DNA from: Albidovulum aestuarii
GTDB taxonomy: Bacteria; Pseudomonadota; Alphaproteobacteria; Rhodobacterales; Rhodobacteraceae
Reading direction: 5' to 3'
Assembly (NCBI RefSeq): GCF_029961185.1
Contig: NZ_JASBQQ010000004.1
Span: forward strand, 124,001 to 188,000
DNA: 64,000 nucleotides
Part shown: piece by piece, positions 1 to 6,238 of the stretch
Numbering within the stretch: the first letter of the stretch is position 1
Layout of the letters: each line of letters opens with the position of its first letter
The notes under the pieces: model-generated
What the model saw: only the letters and a program-made list of their open reading frames with translations
Databases searched by the model: none
Told to the model about the DNA's origin: nothing
Position numbers and translations under genes: made by a program

Positions 1-1
1 C

Positions 2-61
2 GGTGAGAGCCCCGAGCGTGCCATGGATGTGGCGATGACCCAGGCCTACGGGCGCGCGTAA
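2..61 (+). CDS. 3' end of an unidentified gene, cut by window start
   Basis: An open frame runs from the window edge to a TAA at 59-61 and gives 19 residues ending in MTQAYGRA. Too little is left to identify the family. In related genomes a YbjN-domain gene often precedes proC, but that is memory of gene order and the residues here do not prove it. The 81-bp gap to proC suggests co-transcription. Confidence 0.5.
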   Translation, partial: GESPERAMDVAMTQAYGRA

Positions 62-142
62 GGGGCCAATCCGGTGGCGGGATCGGGGCTTCCCCTCCGC
101 CGCCGGATCGCTAATCTGCCTCCCGCGACAGAGGAGGCCTTC

Positions 143-955
143 ATGACTATGGATGACGTGCGCGACCGGGGGCTGGTGCTTCTGGGCTGCGGCAAGATGG
201 GCTCGGCGATGCTGGCGGGCTGGTTGAAAGGCGAGCTGCCGGCCGCATCGGTCTGGGTGATGGATCCTTATCCATCGGACTGGCTTAAGGCGCAGGGCGT
301 GCATCTGAACGATGATCTGCCCGCGGCGCCTGCCATTGTGTTGATCGCGGTCAAGCCACAGATGATGACCGAGGCGCTGCCTGGCATCGCGGCTTTGGGT
401 GGCGGGACGACGCTCTTCCTGTCGGTCGCTGCGGGGACGACCATCGCGACTTATGAGGCGGTGCTCGGCACCGAAACGCCCATTGTCCGCGCGATGCCCA
501 ACACACCAGCCGCCATCGCAAAGGGCATCACCGCGATCACCGGCAATGGAAAGGCGACAGAGGCGCATCTGGAGCTCGCCGAGGCGCTTCTGACTGCGGT
601 CGGGCAGGTTGTGCGGTTGGAGGGCGAGCATCAGATGGACGCGGTGACGGCAGTCTCGGGTTCGGGGCCTGCCTATGTCTTCCACCTGATCGAGACGCTG
701 GCGGCGGCGGGAGAGTCCGAAGGCCTGCCCAGCACGCTGGCACTGCAACTTGCCAGGGCGACGGTTGCCGGTGCAGGAGCGCTGGCCGAAGCGGCGGAAG
801 AGGGGCCCGGGCAATTGCGGGTGAATGTGACCTCGCCCGGCGGAACGACCGCAGCGGCACTGAACGTGCTGATGGATGAGGGGCGCGGCTTTCCGGCGCT
901 CTTGAAAGAGGCGGTGCACGCGGCGGCCGAACGGGGCCGGGAGCTCGGCAAATGA
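143..955 (+). CDS. proC: Pyrroline-5-carboxylate reductase
   Basis: This 270-residue enzyme reduces 1-pyrroline-5-carboxylate to proline with NAD(P)H in the cytoplasm, the last step of proline synthesis. The N-terminal Rossmann motif [14 protein letters not shown] and the C-terminal family signature around [12 protein letters not shown] are both visible, and the length is normal. The frame stays open upstream to 74, but the ATG at 143 follows a GAGGAGG ribosome site at 131-137 and places the nucleotide-binding loop at the usual distance from the N-terminus. The stop overlaps the next start by 4 bp (ATGA), so the two genes are probably translationally coupled. Confidence 0.95.
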   Translation: MTMDDVRDRGLVLLGCGKMGSAMLAGWLKGELPAASVWVMDPYPSDWLKAQGVHLNDDLPAAPAIVLIAVKPQMMTEALPGIAALGGGTTLFLSVAAGTTIATYEAVLGTETPIVRAMPNTPAAIAKGITAITGNGKATEAHLELAEALLTAVGQVVRLEGEHQMDAVTAVSGSGPAYVFHLIETLAAAGESEGLPSTLALQLARATVAGAGALAEAAEEGPGQLRVNVTSPGGTTAAALNVLMDEGRGFPALLKEAVHAAAERGRELGK

Positions 956-1287
956 CCATCAGTTTCGACGATTTCCTGAAAGTTGATATCCGTGTCGGCC
1001 GCATCACGCGCGCCGAACCCTTTCCTGAGGCACGCAAACCCGCGATCAAGCTCTGGGTCGATTTCGGGCCCGAGATCGGTGAGCGGAAATCCTCGGCCCA
1101 GATCACCCGGCACTATCAGCCTGAGGAGCTTGTCGGGCGGCAGGTGCTGGGCGTCGTCAACTTTCCGCCGCGCCAGATCGGGCCGGTCATGTCCGAGGTG
1201 CTCGTGCTGGGAGTGCCGGATGCGGACGGCGAGGTTGTGCTGATCGGGCCGGGCCATGACGTCCCGGAAGGGGGGCGGCTCTACTGA
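952..1287 (+). CDS. csaA: CsaA-like tRNA-binding domain protein
   Basis: The 111-residue product is a stand-alone tRNA-binding OB fold of the CsaA/EMAP-II type. Family features include the N-terminal segment [11 protein letters not shown], the SSAQIT segment and the [16 protein letters not shown] stretch. CsaA proteins bind tRNA as dimers and were first described as export-related chaperones; the role in alphaproteobacteria is not settled. It overlaps proC by 4 bp, so it depends on the proC promoter and probably on its translation. A repeat element and a GC-rich hairpin follow the stop. Confidence 0.85.
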   Translation: MTISFDDFLKVDIRVGRITRAEPFPEARKPAIKLWVDFGPEIGERKSSAQITRHYQPEELVGRQVLGVVNFPPRQIGPVMSEVLVLGVPDADGEVVLIGPGHDVPEGGRLY

Positions 1288-1318
1288 TTTCGGCCGCGGC
1301 TGCGCCTTGGCCGACCCG

Positions 1319-1374
1319 CCGGGGGACGTCCCGTCCCGCGGACCCCCTGGGGAGTACTTCTCAGACAGAAAGTG
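1319..1374 (+). repeat. 3'-end repeat family A, copy 1 (GGAGTACTT core)
   Basis: Downstream of the csaA-like gene lies a GC-rich stretch with a GGGACGTCCC palindrome (1323-1332), followed by GGGGAGTACTTC and CAGACAGAAAG. The core matches copies at about 1487-1521 (minus), 20089-20122 and 37907-37973: GGAGTATTT-like, then roughly CCAAGCAGAAA. The orientation is that of the preceding gene. It may be part of a 3' UTR, a transcription terminator or a mobile repeat. Confidence 0.6.
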
Positions 1375-1458
1375 GGGTAAGGGATTCTTTACATTGTTCG
1401 CAGAGCATCGGCTTTGCGGTACAGGCGGGAGCGCCGTTGACCGCGACAGGAAGTGCGG

Positions 1459-1480
1459 CCCGTCCCGGAACCGGGGCGGG
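1459..1480. terminator. GC-rich hairpin between convergent csaA-like gene and tdk
   Basis: Two 10-base arms, CCCGTCCCGG and CCGGGGCGGG, pair with one G-T wobble around an AA loop. It lies between two genes that converge and between two inverted copies of repeat family A. There is no T-run, so intrinsic termination is plausible but not shown. Apart from these elements I see nothing coding in 1288-1588. Confidence 0.45.
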
Positions 1481-1486
1481 TCGTGT

Positions 1487-1570
1487 CACTTTCTGTCTGG
1501 CAAATACTCCCGCCGGAGGCAGCGGAGGGACCGCGCCCGTGGCGCGGGTCCGACAGATATCTCGGCGCCG
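1487..1570 (-). repeat. 3'-end repeat family A, copy 2
   Basis: Read on the minus strand, this is GCCTCCGGCGGG, then AGTATTTG, then CCAGACAGAAAG, preceded by a GC-rich inverted repeat (GACCCGCGCC against GGCGCGGTC). It lies downstream of the leftward tdk gene and is in the same orientation, so it mirrors copy 1 across a 110-bp spacer. The long match to copy 1 (ACAGAAAGTG) makes the two copies an imperfect inverted pair. Confidence 0.65.
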
Positions 1571-1588
1571 CAAGGCGCCTCAATTGGA

Positions 1589-2188
1589 TCAGACCGGGCT
1601 GCTTGCCAGCCCGTCGCCAATCTCCTCCCGCCAGTGCCGCCGGCAAAGTGACACATAGGTCTCATTGCCACCTATCTGCACCTGCGCCCCGTCGCGCAAG
1701 GCCTTGCCGTCGGGTCCGCGCCGAACGACCATCGTCGCCTTCTTGCCGCAATGGCAGATCGTACGCACTTCACGCATCTCATCTGCCAGTGCCAGCAGGG
1801 CTGCCGAGCCGGGAAAGAGATCGCCGCGGAAATCGACGCGAAGACCGTAGCACATGACGGGCACACCGAGATCATCGACAGCGCGGGCCAGTTGCCAGAC
1901 CTGTTCCTTGGTCAGGAACTGCGCTTCGTCCAGAAAGATACAGTCGACCGTGCCCTGATCGAGCCGGTCGGAGATCTTGGCAAAGAGGTCGGTTATGGTG
2001 TCATAGGTATCGGCGGCCTCACCGATGCCGATCCGGCTGGCGATCCGGCCCTCGCCCGCCCGGTGATCCAGCCGCGCGGTCAGAAGATAGGTGACCATGC
2101 CGCGCTCGCGGTAATTGTGTGACGCCTGCAGCAGCAGCGTCGACTTGCCGGCATTCATTGTCGAGTAGTGGAAATAGAGCTTGGCCAT
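1589..2188 (-). CDS. tdk: Thymidine kinase, type II
   Basis: The 199-residue product phosphorylates thymidine with ATP in the nucleotide salvage pathway. The Walker A loop is STMNAGKST at residues 9-17, and FLDEAQF near residues 85-91 supplies the Walker B/catalytic acid. A lasso-type zinc site is suggested by CHCG near residue 145 and CRRH near the C-terminus. The length fits type II kinases of the bacterial and poxvirus group. The ATG at 2188 is the only sensible start, since the P-loop lies right after it. It is monocistronic and convergent with the csaA-like gene. Confidence 0.96.
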   Translation of the reverse strand: MAKLYFHYSTMNAGKSTLLLQASHNYRERGMVTYLLTARLDHRAGEGRIASRIGIGEAADTYDTITDLFAKISDRLDQGTVDCIFLDEAQFLTKEQVWQLARAVDDLGVPVMCYGLRVDFRGDLFPGSAALLALADEMREVRTICHCGKKATMVVRRGPDGKALRDGAQVQIGGNETYVSLCRRHWREEIGDGLASSPV

Positions 2189-2563
2189 ATCGCCTCATAG
2201 CGCCGCCTGTACCAGCCGCGCAAGGCAGTACCGGGGAAGCCCACCCAAGGCTTCCCCGGCCTGGCCGGAAACCCGAACACCCTGACGCGCCGTGGCCGGC
2301 CTTGGCCCCACAACGCATCCTACTCATGACCAAAAAAGGCCCGCCGCGCTGCTGCCGGTTTCCCGGCTCTGACCCTCCCACCTGCCAGAAGCGCGACGAA
2401 CCCCCACCAAAACCGACGTCGGGTCGCCGGAAACTCATACCCATCCCCAAACACGGGACGCTTTAGAAATGACAAATCCGGGCCGGCGGATTAATGGGAA
2501 TGACAGGGTTGATTTCCCCCTCTGCCCTGAAAAGGTAGCGGAACGGGGTGGGTAAGAGGGAGT
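2189..2563. other. Intergenic region between divergent tdk and an HTH gene
   Basis: This 375-bp stretch should carry the promoters for tdk (leftward) and for the gene at 2564 (rightward). It contains a perfect inverted repeat at 2231-2259. A 46-codon proline-rich frame at 2326-2466 has no ribosome site and I do not call it. I see no clear sigma-70 boxes. Confidence 0.5.
2231..2259. promoter_or_regulatory. Perfect 10-bp inverted repeat in the tdk leader
   Basis: CCGGGGAAGC (2231-2240) and GCTTCCCCGG (2250-2259) are exact complements with a 9-base loop. The repeat starts 43 bp before the tdk start codon, so it could be a leader-RNA hairpin of tdk or a bidirectional insulator. There is no T-run on either side. 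Confidence 0.5.
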
Positions 2564-3028
2564 ATGGTCGTGTCCGGGACGGTCGGCAGTTACTTGAAGA
2601 AGCACAGCGAGGCATTGGTAAAGGATGTCGGCATCGAAGCCGCGGCAGAACTTTGCGGCAAGTCGAAGGCGACGCTTGGGCGCTATTACTCGGCCGATGC
2701 CGACCATGCCGACCGCTTCATGCCGATCGACGTCGTCGCGGCGCTGGAGGGGGCATCTCGCTTTCCCCATGTGACCGCCGCCCTCGCTGATCTGCGCGGG
2801 ATCACGCTGTCTTATGATGAGGACCGTCGCAATGCCAAACCCGGCGGTATCAATTCCGATGTCGTGGCGCTTTCGCAGCGATTTGCCATGCTGATGGGCG
2901 AATACAACCAGTCGATTGAGGACGGCAAGATCTCGATCAACGAGGCCAAAAGACTGCTGGCCGAGACGCTCGCGATCCAGAAGGTGCTGATCGACATGAA
3001 GCTGAGTCTGGAGCAGGAGGCCGGCTGA
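2564..3028 (+). CDS. Putative HTH regulator resembling phage CII-type proteins
   Basis: The 154-residue protein has an N-terminal helix-turn-helix-like segment, roughly residues 25-45 (AAELCGKSKATLGRYYS), then a helical region and a C-terminal helix rich in Leu, Lys and Glu (residues 120-154) that could mediate oligomerisation. The layout recalls phage regulatory CII-type proteins, but this is pattern reading and not a proven match. No phage genes surround it. The ATG at 2564 is preceded by AAGAGGGAG. It converges with the helicase gene with a 46-bp gap. Confidence 0.6.
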   Translation: MVVSGTVGSYLKKHSEALVKDVGIEAAAELCGKSKATLGRYYSADADHADRFMPIDVVAALEGASRFPHVTAALADLRGITLSYDEDRRNAKPGGINSDVVALSQRFAMLMGEYNQSIEDGKISINEAKRLLAETLAIQKVLIDMKLSLEQEAG

Positions 3029-3074
3029 ACCGGCCCCCTCAAAGCGTTTCAGTAGAAACCCGTAACGCTACAGA

Positions 3075-4364
3075 TCACGCCGCCTGGCTTCGCCTCGGCC
3101 GACGCGAGGGACGCCGGGCCGGACGCTTGGGCTGGCCCTCCGGGCGCTGCTTGTTTCCATGGGCGGCACCCCGGCCCTGACGCTGGCCCTGCTTGGCCTT
3201 GGCATCCTTGGCCGCCGCATTGGCCTCGGCCCCCGAAGGCGCCGTGCCGCCGATCACCGGGATCGCGGCCTTCATCACCTTCTCGATCGCCTTCAGATCG
3301 TTGAACTCCGCCGGGGCGCAGAAGGCGACCGCGCGGCCTGCCTTGCCCGCCCGCGCGGTGCGGCCGATGCGGTGGACATAGTTTTCCGGCACGTTCGGCA
3401 GGTCGTAATTGTAGACATGGCGCACATCCGGGATGTCGATGCCACGCGCGGCGACATCGGTTGCGACGAGGATCTTCACCTTGCCGTCGCGGAACGCCTG
3501 CAGGGTCCGCTCACGCTGGCCCTGGCTCTTGTTGCCATGGATCGCGCCGACGCTGTGGCCCCAGCTTTCGAGGAGTTTCATCAGCTTGTCCGAACCATGC
3601 TTGGTGCGGCCAAAGACCAGCGCCAGTTCGCCCGGATGCTTGACGAGATACTCGTCCAGCAGCTTTGCCTTGTCGCCCTGATTGACGAAATGCACGCCCT
3701 GTTCGATCTTGTCGGCGACCTTGCCGGGGGGCGAGACCTGCACGCGGATCGGGTTGGTCAGGTAGCTGGCGGCGATCTCGTCCATCAGTTTCGGCATCGT
3801 CGCCGAGAAAAGCATGGTCTGGCGTTCCTTGGGCAGAAGCCGGGCGATCTGGCGCAGCGCGTGGATGAAGCCGATATCCAGCATCTGGTCCGCCTCGTCG
3901 AGGACGAGGTAGCGAACTTCGTTCAGTTTCAGGGCCTTACGCTCCAGGAGGTCGATAAGACGGCCGGGGGTTGCGACAAGGATGTCGATGCCCGAGGCGA
4001 GGCGCTGGGCCTGTGCGTTCAGGCTCGCGCCGCCTACAACGCGGAAGGTGCGGATCGGGGTGTCCTTGGCAAATTTCTGAATATTTTCAGTGATTTGCGT
4101 CGCCAACTCCCGCGTGGGGGCAAGGATCAGGGCGCGGCAGGTCTTGGGGTTCGGCCGACGGCCGACTTCCAGGAGTTTCGTGACGATCGGCAGGCCGAAG
4201 GCGGCGGTTTTGCCGGTGCCGGTCTGGGCAAGGCCCATCACGTCGCGGCCATCGAGGGCGGCCGGGATCGCGCGGGTCTGGATCGGCGTCGGCTCATTCA
4301 GGCCGATCGCGGAGAGATTGGCGACGACGCGTTTGTCGATGCCGAGTTCTTCGAAGTAATTCAA
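3075..4364 (-). CDS. DEAD-box ATP-dependent RNA helicase, RhlE-like
   Basis: The 429-residue protein carries all core motifs: an N-terminal Q motif (PTPIQTRAIP), AQTGTGKT for ATP binding, DEAD, SAT, and HRIGRTARAG. The last 60 residues form a Lys/Arg/Pro-rich tail typical of RhlE-type enzymes that bind structured RNA. It probably remodels rRNA or mRNA structure, including in the cold. The start is a TTG at 4364: no ATG is in frame nearby, an AGGA lies 7 bases upstream, and the Q motif follows at normal distance. It is transcribed alone. Confidence 0.9.
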   Translation of the reverse strand: MNYFEELGIDKRVVANLSAIGLNEPTPIQTRAIPAALDGRDVMGLAQTGTGKTAAFGLPIVTKLLEVGRRPNPKTCRALILAPTRELATQITENIQKFAKDTPIRTFRVVGGASLNAQAQRLASGIDILVATPGRLIDLLERKALKLNEVRYLVLDEADQMLDIGFIHALRQIARLLPKERQTMLFSATMPKLMDEIAASYLTNPIRVQVSPPGKVADKIEQGVHFVNQGDKAKLLDEYLVKHPGELALVFGRTKHGSDKLMKLLESWGHSVGAIHGNKSQGQRERTLQAFRDGKVKILVATDVAARGIDIPDVRHVYNYDLPNVPENYVHRIGRTARAGKAGRAVAFCAPAEFNDLKAIEKVMKAAIPVIGGTAPSGAEANAAAKDAKAKQGQRQGRGAAHGNKQRPEGQPKRPARRPSRRPRRSQAA

Positions 4365-4737
4365 TGTGTTATCCTAAGGTTCGACCCTTATGAAAGGGCC
4401 GGAAAAGTCCATATGCCGGGCCCATACGGGTCCGGCCTGCTCGTGTCGGGGCGCGGTTCATCACGGAACCGCAGGACCCCTGGCGTGACATGGGAACCGG
4501 TATCCGGGCCTCTGCCCCCATCATCAGGGGAACGGCTGCTCACGCGGCAGCGGGCCGGTCGGACAGAGGGCACATGGGGCTTTTCGGGACACAAGTCAAG
4601 CGTCGGCAAAGCGTCGGCGTCTTGTCGGCAAAATGTATGGCAAGGACGCACGGGTCGTTCAGCTTTTGGTGAGCCTGTCTGGAACTCTGCCCGTGCCGCT
4701 TTTATGCTGCGCGGACGGAACAGGACGTGAGGCGGGA
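4365..4737. other. Intergenic region between divergent helicase and lipoprotein genes
   Basis: The 373 bp should hold the 5' leader of the helicase gene on the minus strand and the promoter of the lipoprotein gene on the plus strand. A cluster of short direct repeats at 4600-4632 repeats GTCGGC three times, twice as GTCGGCAAA. I see no coding potential and no clear -35/-10 pair. Confidence 0.45.
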
Positions 4738-5304
4738 ATGAGACTCTGGGCAAGCCTTCTGGCGCTGATCGTGCTTCTGTCGGCCTGTGGCAAGGGGCCG
4801 GACGTTGCCAGCCGCGACCAGGTCGCGGACCTCGCGGCGGGGATCCGGGCGCTGGGACCCGGGGTGGACCCGGAGGAGGCCGCGCGGGCCGCCGAGATCG
4901 CCTATTCCTGGTCAGCGCATCTGGCGCGGGAATATGAGATCGTGGACCCGCCGCTCATCCACAATACCAAGGTCAATATGGGGCTGAAGCCACGGGGGCT
5001 CTGCTGGCACTGGGCAGAGGATATGGAAAAGCGGCTTCGGCAGGAGAACTTCCAGACACTGGAAGTGCAACGCGCCATCGCCACGCCGGAATTCCTTGGC
5101 ATCGACCATTCGACGGCCCTCGTCAGCCTGCCCGGCGGCACGATCTATGACGGCATGGTGCTCGACCCCTGGCGCAACGGCGGGCGGCTCTTTTGGTCAC
5201 CGACCGTGGCCGACACCCGCTACAACTGGCGCCCGCAGGCCGAGGTTCATGCCGAGAAGCGGCGCGAGATGGTGGCGCGGGGCGAGATTACGGTTACCCC
5301 ATGA
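4738..5304 (+). CDS. Lipoprotein with candidate Cys-His-Asp centre, family unknown
   Basis: The 188-residue product begins with a lipoprotein signal (hydrophobic residues 4-14, lipobox LLSAC with Cys17). The mature part has GLCWHWAEDM (Cys89), a DHSTALVS segment (His124) and VLDPW (Asp143). That order and spacing resemble papain-like or transglutaminase-like folds, where a Cys at a helix start is followed by His and Asp on strands. The function is unknown and the catalytic reading is inference. The ATG at 4738 follows GAGGCGGGA and directly precedes the signal peptide; the longer frame from 4633 does not fit. A structured repeat follows the stop. Confidence 0.75.
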   Translation: MRLWASLLALIVLLSACGKGPDVASRDQVADLAAGIRALGPGVDPEEAARAAEIAYSWSAHLAREYEIVDPPLIHNTKVNMGLKPRGLCWHWAEDMEKRLRQENFQTLEVQRAIATPEFLGIDHSTALVSLPGGTIYDGMVLDPWRNGGRLFWSPTVADTRYNWRPQAEVHAEKRREMVARGEITVTP

Positions 5305-5330
5305 GGTGACACGAGGATCGCGTTAGCGGG

Positions 5331-5383
5331 CGTCCAGTGGACGGCCGCGCGATCCGATTGCCCGGAGGCGCAAGCCGGAGGGC
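5331..5383 (+). repeat. Twin-hairpin repeat family B, copy L
   Basis: The first hairpin is CGTCC-AGT-GGACG (5331-5343). After 16 bases comes a second hairpin (5360-5383): outer stem GCCC/GGGC, a symmetrical GGA/GGA internal loop, an inner 3-bp stem GGC/GCC and a GCAA tetraloop. The copy at 6174-6195 (minus strand) has the same outer stem, loops and tetraloop with a 2-bp inner stem GC/GC. The element starts 27 bp after the stop of the lipoprotein gene and is in the same orientation. Confidence 0.65.
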
Positions 5384-5438
5384 AAGGGGCTATCGGCTGG
5401 TTCAGTCGGTCGAAAATCGGGGCGCGCCTGACTTGGCG

Positions 5439-5454
5439 GGCGCGTTAACGCGCC
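5439..5454. repeat. Perfect 16-bp palindrome GGCGCGTTAACGCGCC
   Basis: The sequence is self-complementary with no spacer, centred on GTTAAC. It lies within the palindrome cluster downstream of the lipoprotein gene. It may be a cruciform-forming repeat, a protein site or part of repeat family B. No function can be assigned. Confidence 0.5.
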
Positions 5455-5475
5455 TGCCGGGGGCAGGCAGGCGCG

Positions 5476-5503
5476 GCCCGATTTGTCGCGGGACAAATCG
5501 GGC
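5476..5503. terminator. Perfect 12-bp stem hairpin
   Basis: GCCCGATTTGTC (5476-5487) and GACAAATCGGGC (5492-5503) are exact complements around a 4-base loop. This is the strongest stem in the intergenic region and would end transcripts of the upstream lipoprotein gene. Only a short AAAATCTCTC stretch follows, with no T-run, so Rho-independent action is uncertain. Confidence 0.5.
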
Positions 5504-5631
5504 GAAAATCTCTCTGTGATTGTGCTTTTTAATTTATAAAAATTGAAAAACAGACAGTTGCTAACCAAGCGTAACTTGCGATACCGAACTAAAGGCAAGT
5601 TAGAGTTGTGAAGAGACCATAGGATTGAAAG

Positions 5632-6039
5632 ATGCGTACTATTGGGGTTGCTGTTTCGGTTTTGCTTGTCGCCGGTTGTGTTGAGACCAGCGTTCAACCG
5701 CTAACACAAACTTCGTTCAAGATATCGTCTGAGGCAGAGGATTTGTGTGGGGCGAAAGGTACGCGCGACATTGCATTCAGGACAGCGGCAATCGAGGTGA
5801 TCAAGCGCGGCGCTGATCGTTTTGTGGTCGTTGGTGACCAGTCCCACTCGTCCATCCAAGGGGGCATGTTCACGAGCTATGGCAGCTTCGAAACATACGG
5901 AACAAACACCCAGGATATGATCATCGAGATCATTCAGACAGGCGACCGCAGGTTCAACAACGCGTTATCGGCGAGGCAAACCCTTGGGCCGGATTGGCAG
6001 GAGATTGTAGCGAAGGGTGCACCGACGACTTGCTTGTAG
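5632..6039 (+). CDS. Small lipoprotein of lower GC, function unknown
   Basis: The 135-residue product has a signal (MRTIGVAVSVLLVAGC) with lipobox VAGC and Cys16. The mature chain has two further cysteines (LCGAKG and the C-terminal TCL) that could form a disulfide. The stretch DIAFRTAAIEVIKRGADRFVVVG recalls small CC0125/CC1285-like lipoproteins, but I am not sure of this. Codon use is less GC-biased than the neighbours and the upstream DNA is AT-rich, which may indicate transfer. Start ATG 5632 follows AGGA. The gene is bracketed by copies of repeat family B in opposite orientation. Confidence 0.75.
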   Translation: MRTIGVAVSVLLVAGCVETSVQPLTQTSFKISSEAEDLCGAKGTRDIAFRTAAIEVIKRGADRFVVVGDQSHSSIQGGMFTSYGSFETYGTNTQDMIIEIIQTGDRRFNNALSARQTLGPDWQEIVAKGAPTTCL

Positions 6040-6054
6040 ACGCAGGCTTCGCGG

Positions 6055-6140
6055 CCAAATGCCTCGCGCTTGACGCTCTCCCGGCCCGCGCAGGTTTGCG
6101 CGGGCGTTTGCGCCTAAAAACGCTCCACTGGAGCGTTTTT
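6055..6140 (-). repeat. Twin-hairpin repeat family B, copy R2
   Basis: Read on the minus strand: a hairpin with arms AAAAACGCTCC and GGAGCGTTTTT, a short spacer, a second hairpin with arms CCCGCGCA and TGCGCGGG, the string GGGCCGGGAGAG, and a tail with AGGCATTTGG. The plus-strand 12-mer CTCTCCCGGCCC at 6076-6087 recurs exactly at 6166-6177, 90 bp away, so R2 and R1 form a diverged tandem pair. The tail 10-mer recurs at 46103-46112. Confidence 0.65.
6116..6140. terminator. Bidirectional terminator hairpin with A and T tracts
   Basis: AAAAACGCTCC (6116-6126) and GGAGCGTTTTT (6130-6140) pair perfectly around ACT. The flanking A5 and T5 tracts make it a classic Rho-independent terminator in both directions, between the rightward lipoprotein gene and leftward carB. 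It also forms hairpin 1 of repeat copy R2. Confidence 0.75.
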
Positions 6141-6141
6141 A

Positions 6142-6159
6142 CCCCGGCCAAGGCCGGGG
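6142..6159. repeat. CCCCGGCC/GGCCGGGG hairpin
   Basis: Two perfect 8-base arms with an AA loop lie between repeat copies R1 and R2. It may be the tail hairpin of copy R1 or an extra terminator stem for carB. Confidence 0.5.
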
Positions 6160-6165
6160 TCGCGT

Positions 6166-6229
6166 CTCTCCCGGCCCTCCGCTTGCGCTCCGGGCGTTCG
6201 CCGGGGAAACTCTCCACTGGAAAGTTTCC
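6166..6229 (-). repeat. Twin-hairpin repeat family B, copy R1
   Basis: Read on the minus strand from 6229, a hairpin GGAAACT...AGTTTCC carries a TCCAGTGGA centre, followed by a spacer and the GCCC/GGGC hairpin at 6195-6174 with GGA/GGA internal loop, a 2-bp inner stem and a GCAA loop, then GGGCCGGGAGAG. It begins 9 bp after the carB stop, in carB orientation, just as copy L follows its gene. Confidence 0.65.
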
Positions 6230-6238
6230 TGATCCGGC

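Larger units (their letters stand above)
5305..5631. other. Intergenic region rich in palindromes with an AT-rich promoter zone
   Basis: The left half (5305-5505) is GC-rich and packed with inverted repeats. The right half (5510-5631) is clearly AT-rich compared with the rest of the window and leads into the lower-GC lipoprotein gene. A weak promoter candidate for that gene is TTGCTA (5558-5563) with GATACC (5580-5585). No frame here looks coding. Confidence 0.5.

Noticed and set aside
2326-2466. 46-codon Pro/Lys-rich frame in the tdk upstream region
   Set aside because: No ribosome site, low complexity, and it covers DNA that should contain promoters.
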